DNA from: Larkinella punicea
Lineage (GTDB): Bacteria; Bacteroidota; Bacteroidia; Cytophagales; Spirosomataceae
Direction: 5' to 3'
NCBI RefSeq assembly: GCF_003334855.1
Contig: NZ_QOWE01000011.1
Coordinates: forward strand, 186,001 to 250,000
DNA: 64,000 nt
Positions 1-9,074 of this stretch are shown in pieces (position 1 is the stretch's first letter; the number at the start of each line of letters is the position of its first letter). The position numbers and the translations under genes are program-made. The notes under the pieces are model-generated. The model was not told the DNA's origin. It ran no database searches and was given only the letters and a program-made list of their open reading frames with translations.

Positions 1-2627
1 TTGGCTGGGCGGCCAAACTGGATTTTTACCGCAATATCTACAACGTCAAAACCGATACGCGCCTGTCTGTGAAAGCGGTGGGCAATGGGGTCGCCAACGA
101 TCAGCCCGCCCTGCAACAGGCCATCGACCGGGCAGCCGCCGACGGGGGCGGTATCGTCTACCTGCCCGCCGGAACCTACAAATTGCTCTATCAACATTTC
201 GAATACCTGCGGATGCGCAACCGGGTGGTGATTCAGGGGGCGGGGAAGGGGCAGACCATCATCCAGTTTGGCTACGAAACCGGCGTTTCCCATCTGGGGG
301 TTCTCTGGCCGGAAATCACCCGGCAGGCGGGTCTGGCAGATTTGTCACTGCTAAACATCGACGAAACGGGTAGCGAACGGCTGAACAGCAGCCGGGGTCA
401 GGGCACGGAGATTTTTCTACAGCGGGTTCGGTTCGATCTTAAACGCAGCGACTGGCTGTGGCTGGCCAACAGCGACAAGCTGGTGATTGCCAACACCGAC
501 CTGAGCCAGGGCGTCGACAGCCGTTTTAGCTACCGGGGGCCGCTGCAACTGGACGGATGCAGCCATTTTGTACTCCGGGGAAATACCTTTACTTACGCTG
601 TCGATGGGCTCAATCTGGACAAAACCCGCGACGGGGTTTTTGAAAACAATGTAGTCATCCGCGATGGCTCGGCCCGGTATCCAACCAATACAATTCACCA
701 CGTTCTGATCATGAATTTTGCGCAGAATGTAGCGGTGCTCAAGAACGAATTCAAGGTCGTCAACGGCCCGGCCCAGAACGGCAGAGACGGCGAAACGATC
801 ATTAGTGAGGGGGGAGGGGGCGACCGCATTGATGAGGATGCCGGAACGGTGAGTGGAGCCACGGCCACGACCCTGCAGGACCAGAGCAAAACCTGGGGTA
901 GTTTCCGGCGGCAACCGGTGGTGGCCATTGTGAGCGGAAAAGGGATGGGACAATGGCGCCGGATCACCAGCCGGAGCGGCTCGACACTGCAATTGGACCG
1001 CGCCTGGGACGTTATTCCGGGCGCGGGGAGCCGGTATGCGGTTTTCAACTGGGGGGCACGCAACTGGCTGATTCAGGGCAACCGCTTGTCGGGTAATCAC
1101 CGCGGCATCACGCTGTACCACACATCGACAACGCAGGTAGCGATAGTCAACAACACCTTGCTCAACAGCGGTTCGATCGACCTGACGCCGATTCAGCAGC
1201 AGTCGGACGGTCGTCAGCAGTTTATGCCGATGTATAACACCCAGATTGTGGGCAACACCGTTTCGAACACGAATGGGGCCAATGGCGTGTTTATTGGTGT
1301 CCATCCCGTGCAGCACGCCCAGGAAAAAACCTTCGGTACGTCGGTGGTGGGGCTGGAGGTGCGGGGCAACACGCTGCGGGCGGGGGTTCCGAACATCCCG
1401 GCGGTGGTGGATGCGGAATATCCGGAAGGCTACCTCAATTACCTGGAATATCATCCCGTGGCGTTTTATCAGGATGAGCAGGTTCCGGCGATTCTGGGGA
1501 GCATTTTCGAGAACAACACGGCTATCAATTGCAACAATGCGCTGTATGTCAACAGCGGTTCCTACAACACGTTGGTTTGCAACCTGAAGCTGGAGAATTC
1601 ACCGAACGCGATTCGGGACGACCGGTTTGATCGGGTTAGCCACGCTGCGGTGGCAACGGTTTTGTGCGTTAAACCCAGCCCGACGCCTGCGGCCAATAAA
1701 CCTCCGCAGCCGCCTTCTCCTACCGTATTGATTGCCCCGCTGACGGCCCAGGTGGGGGTGCCTTTCTCGGGCACGCTGGTGGCTTTCACCGATCCCGAAG
1801 GCGGAACCCTGACGTATGGATTAAGCGAATTACCGGGCGGATTGAGTACGAATACCGGCAACCGAAGTCTGAGCGCAACGGCGTTCAATCACATTATTAC
1901 CGGTACGCCGGTCAAAGAAGGGACCTACAAGCTGACATATTCGGCCACCGATGAGCAAGGGGCAACGAGTCAGGTCAGTTTTGATTTGATCGTTAAGCCT
2001 GCCGCCGTCGCTCCCGTCGTAACCGGGAATTTTGAGGGTTTTCTGGATAAACTGGAATGCGGAAGCATCCGGGGGTGGGTCTGGGATCGCAACAAACCGA
2101 ACACACCCTTGACGGTTGAGTTCTACCTTGAAACCGGTTCGCCGGCTGTTACTACGATTTTAGGGCGCACGGAGGCCAACATTTACCGGACAGATTTAAA
2201 GACGGCTGGGAAGGGAAACGGGGTTCATGCGTACAACTTTTCACCTCCGGCAGGTTTAAAAAACGGCGCGATGGTTCGGGCCAGGGTGCTGGGCAGTACA
2301 TACCTTTTGAAAGGGTCGCCTAAAGCCTATCAGTGTGCGAATGCGCGTTTATCAGCCGAAGAAACAATGGATCTCAGCCTGACTGTGCTGGGAAATCCGA
2401 TTATGGGGGATGCGCTGGAAATTGAGATTCGGGGCGCCGAAGACCAGCCGGTTCACTGGCAATTATCGGATGTGCAGGGCCGACTGGTCACCCAGCATCG
2501 GGTAGAACGGGCCGGTGCCGTTGAGCGGCAGACGGTGTTGATTGCCGGTCAGCCGGCGGGGCTTCTGTGGCTCCGGGTCAGCACGGCCAGCCAGGCCAAA
2601 ACCGTACGGGTGCTGAAGGCCAACTGA
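1..2627 (+). CDS. Secreted right-handed beta-helix (pectate-lyase-like) protein with T9SS sorting domain, 5' partial
   Basis: The reading frame is open from the first complete codon (position 3) to the TGA ending at 2627, so the gene starts upstream of the window; the GTG at 69 is internal. About 874 residues are visible. The first 60 hold the pectate-lyase-3 type opening (VKAVGNGVANDQPALQQAI, then GGGIVYLPAGTY), followed by about 450 residues of beta-helix rungs rich in N-x-V/I. A cadherin/putative-Ig-like segment follows (about 580-660), then a domain containing GWVWDR, and a final ~80 residues resembling a type IX secretion sorting domain (WQLSDVQGRLV, ending in KTVRVLKAN). It is probably exported by T9SS and acts on, or binds, a polysaccharide; no catalytic residues could be assigned. 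It lies 0.9 kb upstream of the exopolysaccharide locus, which may or may not be meaningful. Confidence 0.85.
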   Translation, partial: GWAAKLDFYRNIYNVKTDTRLSVKAVGNGVANDQPALQQAIDRAAADGGGIVYLPAGTYKLLYQHFEYLRMRNRVVIQGAGKGQTIIQFGYETGVSHLGVLWPEITRQAGLADLSLLNIDETGSERLNSSRGQGTEIFLQRVRFDLKRSDWLWLANSDKLVIANTDLSQGVDSRFSYRGPLQLDGCSHFVLRGNTFTYAVDGLNLDKTRDGVFENNVVIRDGSARYPTNTIHHVLIMNFAQNVAVLKNEFKVVNGPAQNGRDGETIISEGGGGDRIDEDAGTVSGATATTLQDQSKTWGSFRRQPVVAIVSGKGMGQWRRITSRSGSTLQLDRAWDVIPGAGSRYAVFNWGARNWLIQGNRLSGNHRGITLYHTSTTQVAIVNNTLLNSGSIDLTPIQQQSDGRQQFMPMYNTQIVGNTVSNTNGANGVFIGVHPVQHAQEKTFGTSVVGLEVRGNTLRAGVPNIPAVVDAEYPEGYLNYLEYHPVAFYQDEQVPAILGSIFENNTAINCNNALYVNSGSYNTLVCNLKLENSPNAIRDDRFDRVSHAAVATVLCVKPSPTPAANKPPQPPSPTVLIAPLTAQVGVPFSGTLVAFTDPEGGTLTYGLSELPGGLSTNTGNRSLSATAFNHIITGTPVKEGTYKLTYSATDEQGATSQVSFDLIVKPAAVAPVVTGNFEGFLDKLECGSIRGWVWDRNKPNTPLTVEFYLETGSPAVTTILGRTEANIYRTDLKTAGKGNGVHAYNFSPPAGLKNGAMVRARVLGSTYLLKGSPKAYQCANARLSAEETMDLSLTVLGNPIMGDALEIEIRGAEDQPVHWQLSDVQGRLVTQHRVERAGAVERQTVLIAGQPAGLLWLRVSTASQAKTVRVLKAN

Positions 2628-3498
2628 GGCAATCCGGTATCTGGATTGGCAGCAACCGCCCGATTTTCAGATCAGGCCGTGGCCGTCTTTTCGTTTCCTT
2701 TCTTCATCAAAAATATTTTCAGTTTACCAGCGAAGCGTAAACCGGGAAGGTATGCCGACCCGAAACCCCTTCCTTCTCCTATTCTGGAAACGCTCCATTT
2801 GATCCGGCCGCTTCGTGCTTCAGGGAGGATGCGTTTGCGCCGGAAGACCTGCTACTCGCGCCCGGTTTGAATTATCGCACATAAAAATCACCGCCATATA
2901 ATAAAGTAAGGGAAATTCAATGAATAAAATTCATTGAATTTCTTTGTCTGTTAAATAGGATGGTTACTCAATACGATACAAGGTAATGGTCTATTATTGT
3001 ACAAGCAAATAAAATGGTTATAAATACTACATACCTACGCAGGGTTAGCACAATTTGTAGAAATTATATTCCCGTAAAAACTTGAGTAATGTCTGATTTT
3101 TTACCGTTTCCGGAATGGTAGTCGATTCTGCGATCAAAGTCGTAAGGAATTCGTAAGTCATGTGTCTGATAAAAGAGATTGCGGAATTACTTAACGTATT
3201 AGCGAAATTAAATTCTATTTTTATTCAATTTATAAGTATTATTTTTGTAATACAGTTGCTTCCATCAGGAGCGGTAATGGCATCCAGAGAGTTTACCGCA
3301 AGGATCATGCAACCCGATCAGTACCCCGAAACGTCAGGCCGTGTAAATTGTTTTCGTTTTTTGAATTGAGTAATTTTACTTAACTTGCAAAACTTTTTGA
3401 CAAGGGCAATGACTTGTTAGCGAAGTGGATGAGTTAGTCTGGCAGTAGCAGTCCGGTTATTTGCAGAGTCAGTATCATTATTTTATTAAAGTGACGGT
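2628..3498. other. AT-rich intergenic region before the exopolysaccharide locus
   Basis: This 870-base gap is clearly richer in A/T than the flanking genes. It holds a perfect 14-bp inverted repeat at 2912-2942. Short open frames at 2646-2870 and 3160-3369 have no recognisable domain, and I do not call them as genes. A weak 6-bp hairpin (CAATCC/GGATTG, 2630-2648) sits just after the upstream stop codon but lacks a T-run. The length and composition fit a long regulatory leader or promoter region for the downstream cluster; no TAnnTTTG box could be placed convincingly in front of 3499. Confidence 0.6.
2912..2942. promoter_or_regulatory. Perfect 14-bp inverted repeat (possible operator or hairpin)
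   Basis: The left arm GAAATTCAATGAAT (2912-2925) and right arm ATTCATTGAATTTC (2929-2942) are exact reverse complements separated by AAA. There is no T-run after it and the stem is AT-rich, so an intrinsic terminator is unlikely. A dimeric regulator site, or a transcript hairpin upstream of the exopolysaccharide genes, are alternatives. Function is inferred only from symmetry. Confidence 0.5.
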
Positions 3499-4287
3499 AT
3501 GAATCAACGTAAACTGGGTGTTCGGGGGGCGATTTGGGTGTTGGGCCTGTGTGCTTTTCTGACGAGTTGTATATCAAGCAAGAAATTGGTGCTGTATCAG
3601 AAAAGCGGGAACGATAAAGACACCATTGCGCTTTCTCCACGGTATATTGCGACCATCAAAGTGGGTGATGTGTTGTCTGTTCAGGTGAGCAGTTTTAGCC
3701 CGGAGGCCACGGCTCTGTTCAATCCCTATACCTCCATCACAGCCATGGCCGGGCAGAGTTCCGCCACAACCCCCATGCCCTATGTGACCGGTTACCTGGT
3801 TAGCGAAGAAGGGCAGATTGAATTGCCTTTGATCGGCAAAGTGACCGTCCAGGGACTCACCAGCAGCCAGGCGTCCAAACAGATCCGGCAGAAACTGCTC
3901 GATTACCTGAAAGAACCAACGGTGAATGTCAGAAACCAGAGCTTTCAGATTTCAGTCACGGGAGAAGTGGCCCGGCCCTCCCTCTTCACCATTCCCAATG
4001 AGCGCGTTACGTTGCCCGAAGCCCTGGGGCTGGCGGGTGATATTACCATTTTCGGACAGCGTACGAACATTCTGGTCATTCGCGAAGAAAATGGGCAACG
4101 GACGTTTAACCGCGTTGACTTGACCCGGCGGGATTTGTTTCGTTCGCCATTCTATTACCTGCATCCTAACGATATCGTGTATGTTGAACCCGGTAAGGCC
4201 CGAATTGCCAATGCAGACCGGAATTATCAGTTAGTACCCATTATCCTCAGTGCGCTTTCGATCATAGCCATTGTTGTAACGCGTTAA
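3499..4287 (+). CDS. Polysaccharide export outer-membrane lipoprotein (Wza-like)
   Basis: A 262-residue protein with a lipoprotein signal: a hydrophobic stretch ends in LTSC, with Cys24 as the predicted lipidated residue. The Poly_export domain (about 45-150: VGDVLSVQVSSFSPEA, then GYLVSEEGQIELPLIGKV) is followed by a SLBB-like domain (ISVTGEVARPSLFTIP, about 150-235). A hydrophobic C-terminal segment (PIILSALSIIAIVV) resembles the short membrane end seen in Bacteroidota homologues. It would form the outer-membrane exit channel for the polysaccharide, working with the Wzc-like protein that starts 4 bases after its stop. It is the first gene of the + strand exopolysaccharide locus. Family assignment is firm; the exact substrate is unknown. 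Confidence 0.93.
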   Translation: MNQRKLGVRGAIWVLGLCAFLTSCISSKKLVLYQKSGNDKDTIALSPRYIATIKVGDVLSVQVSSFSPEATALFNPYTSITAMAGQSSATTPMPYVTGYLVSEEGQIELPLIGKVTVQGLTSSQASKQIRQKLLDYLKEPTVNVRNQSFQISVTGEVARPSLFTIPNERVTLPEALGLAGDITIFGQRTNILVIREENGQRTFNRVDLTRRDLFRSPFYYLHPNDIVYVEPGKARIANADRNYQLVPIILSALSIIAIVVTR

Positions 4288-4291
4288 TACT

Positions 4292-6634
4292 ATGGTAAAT
4301 AACTCATACACGCCTTATCAGGCCTATGAAATAGCACCACAGCCAAATCTACGGGCTACGCTCATGCGGTATTTACGCTTCTGGCCGTGGTTTATGCTTT
4401 CCATCGCGCTCATGCTTGGAGCCGCTTATGCGTACCTGCTGTATCAGCCGCCGGTTTTCCGGGTACACGCCAGTTTGCTGATCAAAGACGAAAAGAAAGG
4501 GGGCGTTGCCGCCGAGAACCTGATGAAGGAACTCTCGCTTTTTACTAAGAACGTCAGCATCGACGACCAGATCGAGATTCTTAAGTCCTACACCCTCATG
4601 GACCGGGTGGTGAAAAGTCTGGGACTCGACGTTCAGTACTATCACCCTACCAAAACGTACAACAAGGAAATCTACGGAGAGTCGCCCATCCGGTTGCTGG
4701 TTGAAAAAGAGCATCCAAGCCTGTTTTCCAGCGAGTTGGCGTTTACATTCGTGGATGAAAAAACATTCCTGTTAAATGGCTACTCCTACCCGTTTAACCA
4801 AAATATCAAAACGCCTTACGGGTTGCTTCGCGTATTTGCCCTCAAGCCTATTTCGGCCAGCACACCACCCGTGCTGGTGTCGGTGGCGACGCACTCGAGA
4901 GCCGTCAACAGCTATCTGAATAAACTGAGCGTTGAACCGGCAGCCAAGGAGTCCAATGTGCTGGAGCTTAGCATGGAGGAAACCGTGCCGGACAAAGCGG
5001 AAGCGATCCTGAACCAACTGGTCAATGCCTACAGCAAGGAAGCGGTTTTTGATAAAAACAAAGACGCCAATAACATGCTCCACTTCATTGAAGAACGGCT
5101 GAGCCTGATTGCCGGTGAGCTATCGAAAGTGGAACAGGAAGTCGAAACCTACAAATCGACCGAAGGCATTACGGATCTGAGCATCCAGGCCCAGACCTTC
5201 CTGATGACTGTCAAGGAAAATGATGCCCAGTTGAATGAAGTAAATATGCGGTTGAGCGGTTTGGCAGACATTGAACGCTACGTGGCCAAACAGATTGGTG
5301 ACAAGAGTGTTGCTCCCGCCACCATCGGACTGAACGACCCGACCCTGAACGGCTTGCTCACGAAAGTATCGGAACTCGAACTGAAACGCGATGAAATGTC
5401 GCGCATGATGGCCAGCAACAGCCCCATGCTCCAGTCGATCGACAGCCAGATCAGAACCATTAAAGGCAGCATCAACGAAAACATTCAGACAATGCGGCAG
5501 CAGTTGACCAGCAGCCGCAACCACCTGCTGGCGAATAACCGGCGGATGGAAGGCATGATCCGGACCGTTCCGGGGAAGGAGCGGACGCTGCTTAACATTA
5601 CCCGGCAGCAGGTCATTAAAAACGGGCTGTATACCTACCTGCTTCAAAAACGGGAAGAAACCGCCTTGTCGGCGGCTTCGACGGTTTCCGACAGCCGGAT
5701 TGTGGACGCAGCCCGCACGGACGAAGGGCCGATTGCTCCGGTGAAAACGTCCATCTTTTTGATCTTCGGTTGCATCGGCCTGGTGTTGCCCATTGGTTTT
5801 ATTGAACTGAAATCGGCTCTCAATGACCGGGTGATGCGCCGTTCCGACGTGGAAGAATTCACGCAGGTTCCCATTTTGGGCGAGATTGTGAAGGGCAGTA
5901 AAATGTCCAGCGACAACCTGGTTTTCAAACCGAGAATGCGCTCCGTGATTGGGGAGCAGATTCGGGCCTTACGGACAAATCTGCATTTTCTGAAGGGAGA
6001 AGAACAGCGCAGCCAGGTTCTGCTATTCACTTCCTGCATCAGTGGGGAGGGCAAATCGTTCATTTCCCTCAACCTGGGGGCCAGTCTGGCCATGGTGGAA
6101 CGGACGACGGTTATTCTGGAGATGGACCTGCGGAAACCGCAACTGCACAAGAGCCTGCACATGGAAAACCTCGCCGGCATCAGCAATTACCTGCTGGGAG
6201 AAGCGACGATCGATGAACTGCTCCAGCCCATCATGGGATACAACAACTACTTCATCATTACGGCGGGGCCACTCCTGTCGAACCCGGCGGAGTTGTTGAG
6301 TTCGCCCCGTCTGGGCCAGCTTTTTCGGGAATTGCGGCAACGGTTCGACTACATTCTGGTGGACTCACCACCCGTTGGGCTCGTAACCGACTCACAGGTG
6401 ATTGCGCCGTTCGCCGACGTTACCCTGTTTATGATCCGGCACGACCATACGCCTAAAAACCACCTGAAAATGGTGGACGCTCTCTACAAAGAACAGCGAT
6501 TCCAGAATTTGAGCATTGTTCTGAATGCCATTGGTGAAGGCGATTCGCACTATTATAATTATGGCTATGGCGAATATTATGGGGGTTCGGATCCCAATCA
6601 GCAGGGGGGAAAAGGAAAACACCGAAAAACCTGA
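4292..6634 (+). CDS. Wzc-like polysaccharide co-polymerase / BY-type tyrosine kinase
   Basis: A 780-residue inner-membrane protein. The N-terminal Wzz domain has a first membrane helix (about 30-50, WFMLSIALMLGAAYAYLLY), followed by a long periplasmic coiled-coil region (about 60-480) and a second helix (about 485-505). The cytoplasmic kinase domain shows Walker A SGEGKS (584-589, Lys588), Walker A' LEMDLRKP (Asp612) and Walker B LVDSPP (Asp691). The tail has a tyrosine cluster (YYNYGYGEYY), the usual autophosphorylation region of BY-kinases. It would control chain length and couple polymerisation to export through the upstream Wza-like lipoprotein. The gene follows that gene by 4 bases, so translation is probably coupled. 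Length and motif order are normal for the fused Wzc type. Confidence 0.95.
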   Translation: MVNNSYTPYQAYEIAPQPNLRATLMRYLRFWPWFMLSIALMLGAAYAYLLYQPPVFRVHASLLIKDEKKGGVAAENLMKELSLFTKNVSIDDQIEILKSYTLMDRVVKSLGLDVQYYHPTKTYNKEIYGESPIRLLVEKEHPSLFSSELAFTFVDEKTFLLNGYSYPFNQNIKTPYGLLRVFALKPISASTPPVLVSVATHSRAVNSYLNKLSVEPAAKESNVLELSMEETVPDKAEAILNQLVNAYSKEAVFDKNKDANNMLHFIEERLSLIAGELSKVEQEVETYKSTEGITDLSIQAQTFLMTVKENDAQLNEVNMRLSGLADIERYVAKQIGDKSVAPATIGLNDPTLNGLLTKVSELELKRDEMSRMMASNSPMLQSIDSQIRTIKGSINENIQTMRQQLTSSRNHLLANNRRMEGMIRTVPGKERTLLNITRQQVIKNGLYTYLLQKREETALSAASTVSDSRIVDAARTDEGPIAPVKTSIFLIFGCIGLVLPIGFIELKSALNDRVMRRSDVEEFTQVPILGEIVKGSKMSSDNLVFKPRMRSVIGEQIRALRTNLHFLKGEEQRSQVLLFTSCISGEGKSFISLNLGASLAMVERTTVILEMDLRKPQLHKSLHMENLAGISNYLLGEATIDELLQPIMGYNNYFIITAGPLLSNPAELLSSPRLGQLFRELRQRFDYILVDSPPVGLVTDSQVIAPFADVTLFMIRHDHTPKNHLKMVDALYKEQRFQNLSIVLNAIGEGDSHYYNYGYGEYYGGSDPNQQGGKGKHRKT

Positions 6635-6759
6635 TCTGACGGCCTTTTTAAGCAAGTAAATCACCAACAGGCTCTGTTGATCGCCTGATACCAAGCTTCG
6701 ACGGATTTCCTGACCGTCATTCACCTGTAACGAACCCGAATTAGACAGTTAAAAGCAAT

Positions 6760-7428
6760 ATGCTAAGCCTTAACTCACAATACCAAACCCTTTATGTCTA
6801 TGCGGAGGAACGGAACCGACGCAGTGATTTTACATACCGGTATTTTGGAAAGCGTGCCTTCGATATTTGCCTGAGTTTTCTGGTTACCGTGTGTATCCTG
6901 ATCTGGATGATTCCATTGGTAGGCCTGTTGATCAAGTTGGGCTCACCCGGCCCCATCCTGTTCATTCAAAAGCGTACCGGGTATCGTGGTACTTCTTTCA
7001 ATTGTTTGAAATTCAGAACGATGACGCACAATCCGGCGGCTTCCTTCAAACAGGCAAAGCGGAACGATGAGCGGATCACGCCGATCGGGCGGTTCCTGCG
7101 AAAAACCAATCTGGACGAAATGCCGCAATTCCTCAATGTGCTCATCGGCGACATGAGTATTGTTGGCCCCCGGCCCCACGCCATTCAGCACAGTGCACAA
7201 TTCTGGAATACAATGCCTGAATACCGGAAACGCTACCGCGTGAAACCGGGGATCACTGGACTGGCCCAGATCAATGGGTACCGGGGCGAAATCGACCATG
7301 TGATGAAAATGCGCCACCGGGTCAGATATGACCGCTTCTACAACCGCAAAAAATCCATTCTATTCGATCTCTGGATTTGCTGGCTGACGGTGAAGGCCAT
7401 GGTTGGTGAAAATAAAAACGCCTGGTAA
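6760..7428 (+). CDS. Initiating sugar-phosphate transferase (WcaJ/EpsL-type polyprenyl glycosylphosphotransferase)
   Basis: A 222-residue protein of the bacterial sugar transferase family (PF02397) without the long N-terminal membrane region of full WcaJ. It shows one membrane helix or re-entrant segment (KRAFDICLSF to LLIKLGSPGP, about 28-68), then the signature KFRTM, TNLDEMPQFLNVL and DMSIVGPRPH. These enzymes move a sugar-1-phosphate from a UDP-sugar to undecaprenyl phosphate and so start each repeat unit on the inner membrane. The start ATG is 125 bases after the Wzc-like gene. The sugar transferred cannot be read from sequence. The next gene starts 22 bases after the stop. Confidence 0.93.
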   Translation: MLSLNSQYQTLYVYAEERNRRSDFTYRYFGKRAFDICLSFLVTVCILIWMIPLVGLLIKLGSPGPILFIQKRTGYRGTSFNCLKFRTMTHNPAASFKQAKRNDERITPIGRFLRKTNLDEMPQFLNVLIGDMSIVGPRPHAIQHSAQFWNTMPEYRKRYRVKPGITGLAQINGYRGEIDHVMKMRHRVRYDRFYNRKKSILFDLWICWLTVKAMVGENKNAW

Positions 7429-7450
7429 CGGGATAATCTTTTGCAAGCCT

Positions 7451-7933
7451 ATGTCCTGGTACGTATTGTATACGAAGTCCCGAACCGAAAAGGCGGTGGC
7501 CGACAAGTTGAAAGAGCGCGGGATCGAAGTGTATTGTCCACTGGTTAAAACAAAACGAAAGTGGTCGGACCGAATGAAAACCGTTGAAGAACCACTTTTC
7601 CGGTCCTACTGCTTTGTGAATCTGGAAGAACAGCAACGCGACCGGGTATTTGGGGTGCCCGGTATTGTTCGCTACCTGTTCTGGATGAACAAACCGGCCG
7701 TGGTTCGGGACTCCGAGATCGAGATCATCCGGCGAATGCTGCAAGAAACCGATAACAACCACATTCAGGTTGAGGCCTTTTCATCATCCGACCGCATCAA
7801 AATAAAATCCGGCTGTTTTCAGGATCTGGAAGGCAACGTAATGAACCAGCAGGGGAAAACACTGCAAGTGTTTATCGATACGCTGCAAATGGTTATAAAA
7901 GTTGATTTATCGAAGACGCTGGTTGCGGCTTGA
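7451..7933 (+). CDS. NusG-like transcription antiterminator (UpxY family)
   Basis: I take the ATG at 7451, which opens the family's canonical N-terminus (MSWYVLYTKSRTEKAVADKL); an upstream in-frame start at 7403 would overlap the previous gene and adds unrelated residues. The 160-residue protein has the NGN domain (about 1-100, including LFRSYCFVNLEE and GVPGIVRYLFW) and a C-terminal KOW-like part (about 108-155, IKSGCFQDLEGNV). Members of this family bind RNA polymerase early in long polysaccharide operons and prevent premature termination. Its place as fourth gene rather than first is unusual: it could act on the ~12-kb stretch of membrane and transferase genes that follows. Family call is firm; target is inference. 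Confidence 0.9.
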   Translation: MSWYVLYTKSRTEKAVADKLKERGIEVYCPLVKTKRKWSDRMKTVEEPLFRSYCFVNLEEQQRDRVFGVPGIVRYLFWMNKPAVVRDSEIEIIRRMLQETDNNHIQVEAFSSSDRIKIKSGCFQDLEGNVMNQQGKTLQVFIDTLQMVIKVDLSKTLVAA

Positions 7934-8113
7934 AGGCCACGTTTGCGCACCTGCAATTTCTGACTACCCGAAAGTACTGCAAGTTAGGTCCAACCTGGGA
8001 CTGAAAGGGCGAAGCCGTATCAAAACCAGCCGATAATTCTTAATTCCGGAACGTTTACGCGAAAAAAACCGGATAACGGGCGAGAAACGACGCTCAAATT
8101 AGTCTGTCAATTC

Positions 8114-9019
8114 ATGAAAAAAATCGCTCTGGCGACCTTTATTTTTTGTCTCTTTCTGCTGCTGGTGGAGCTGGGCGGTCGCTATTACGGATTAACCAGC
8201 TATCCCCTCTACGACGCCAGTAGCGAGTATGAATACCTGCTAAAACCCAATCAGGATGTCAGGATTTACCGGAATCGATTTACCACCAATGAATTCTCCA
8301 TGCGCAGTGCACCTGTTGCCAAAACCGATACACTCGTGGTTTTATTGGTGGGCGATTCGATCATCAACGGCGGTAATTCCATCGATCAGGATAGCCTGGC
8401 CAGCACCCTTGTAGAGAAAGAATTGCTTCGTCAATACGGTAAAAAAGTACGCGTATTAAACATCAGTGACAAGACCTGGTCGCCCGATAATGTGGTGGCT
8501 TATTTAAAGAAATTCGGGGTGTTCGGTGCCGATATGATTCTGATGGTGGCCAATAGTGGTGACGCATTCGACCCGATGACTTTTCAGCCCATTGTAGGCG
8601 TAACGTCAACGCATCCGGATAAGAATGACGCGTTTGCCTGGCCCAAATTGGTCGTAAAAGCGTGGGCAACCGTAGAAGATCGCTACTTCAGGTCCGAAGA
8701 ACCCGCTGGTAAGGAGGAAAAAATAGCCGAAGAACCCGAAAATCTGGTCAAAGGTTTTTCCGATTTAGACAGTATTTCCAGGCAGTTAAAAATACCGTTC
8801 TTTCTTTATTTACACCGCTCCCAGTCGGAACTGACGAAAAATACGGTCGACCGGGGCGGCTTAGTGATCGAAGAATTTTGCAAAAAAAATCAGATCCCGA
8901 TGCGCATCAACCGCATGGCGTTCGACATGTTCAATGATGAAATTCATTTGAACAGCAAGGGACAAAAAGCATTAGCGAAAGATTTATTGCCCATCATTCA
9001 GTCGGAATTAAAGCTGTAA
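8114..9019 (+). CDS. Membrane-anchored SGNH/GDSL-family hydrolase of the exopolysaccharide locus
   Basis: A 301-residue protein with an N-terminal signal or anchor helix (ALATFIFCLFLLLVELG). The SGNH block I motif is VVLLVGDSIINGG, with Ser82 as the predicted nucleophile, and the C-terminal block V is DEIHLNSKG, with Asp275 and His278. An Asn in MVANSGD could be block III. In polysaccharide loci such proteins add or remove acyl groups, usually acetyl, in the periplasm. The WcaF-like acetyltransferase further down suggests that this polymer carries acyl decoration. The 180 bases before it show no gene. Whether it is an esterase or a transferase cannot be told from sequence. Confidence 0.8.
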   Translation: MKKIALATFIFCLFLLLVELGGRYYGLTSYPLYDASSEYEYLLKPNQDVRIYRNRFTTNEFSMRSAPVAKTDTLVVLLVGDSIINGGNSIDQDSLASTLVEKELLRQYGKKVRVLNISDKTWSPDNVVAYLKKFGVFGADMILMVANSGDAFDPMTFQPIVGVTSTHPDKNDAFAWPKLVVKAWATVEDRYFRSEEPAGKEEKIAEEPENLVKGFSDLDSISRQLKIPFFLYLHRSQSELTKNTVDRGGLVIEEFCKKNQIPMRINRMAFDMFNDEIHLNSKGQKALAKDLLPIIQSELKL

Positions 9020-9074
9020 AGAAGGCGTGATAGTAGAAGTTTTTGAGTTTAATCCATGATGAGCAACCCCATTT

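Noticed and set aside
417-1454. 345-residue minus-strand frame
   Set aside because: Lies entirely within the beta-helix gene and its translation is His/Arg/Val-rich shadow sequence.
2646-2870. 74-residue open frame
   Set aside because: No ATG, no domain, composition of translated spacer DNA.
3160-3369. 69-residue open frame in the AT-rich gap
   Set aside because: Low-complexity hydrophobic translation without a recognisable feature, no conserved motif; likely chance.
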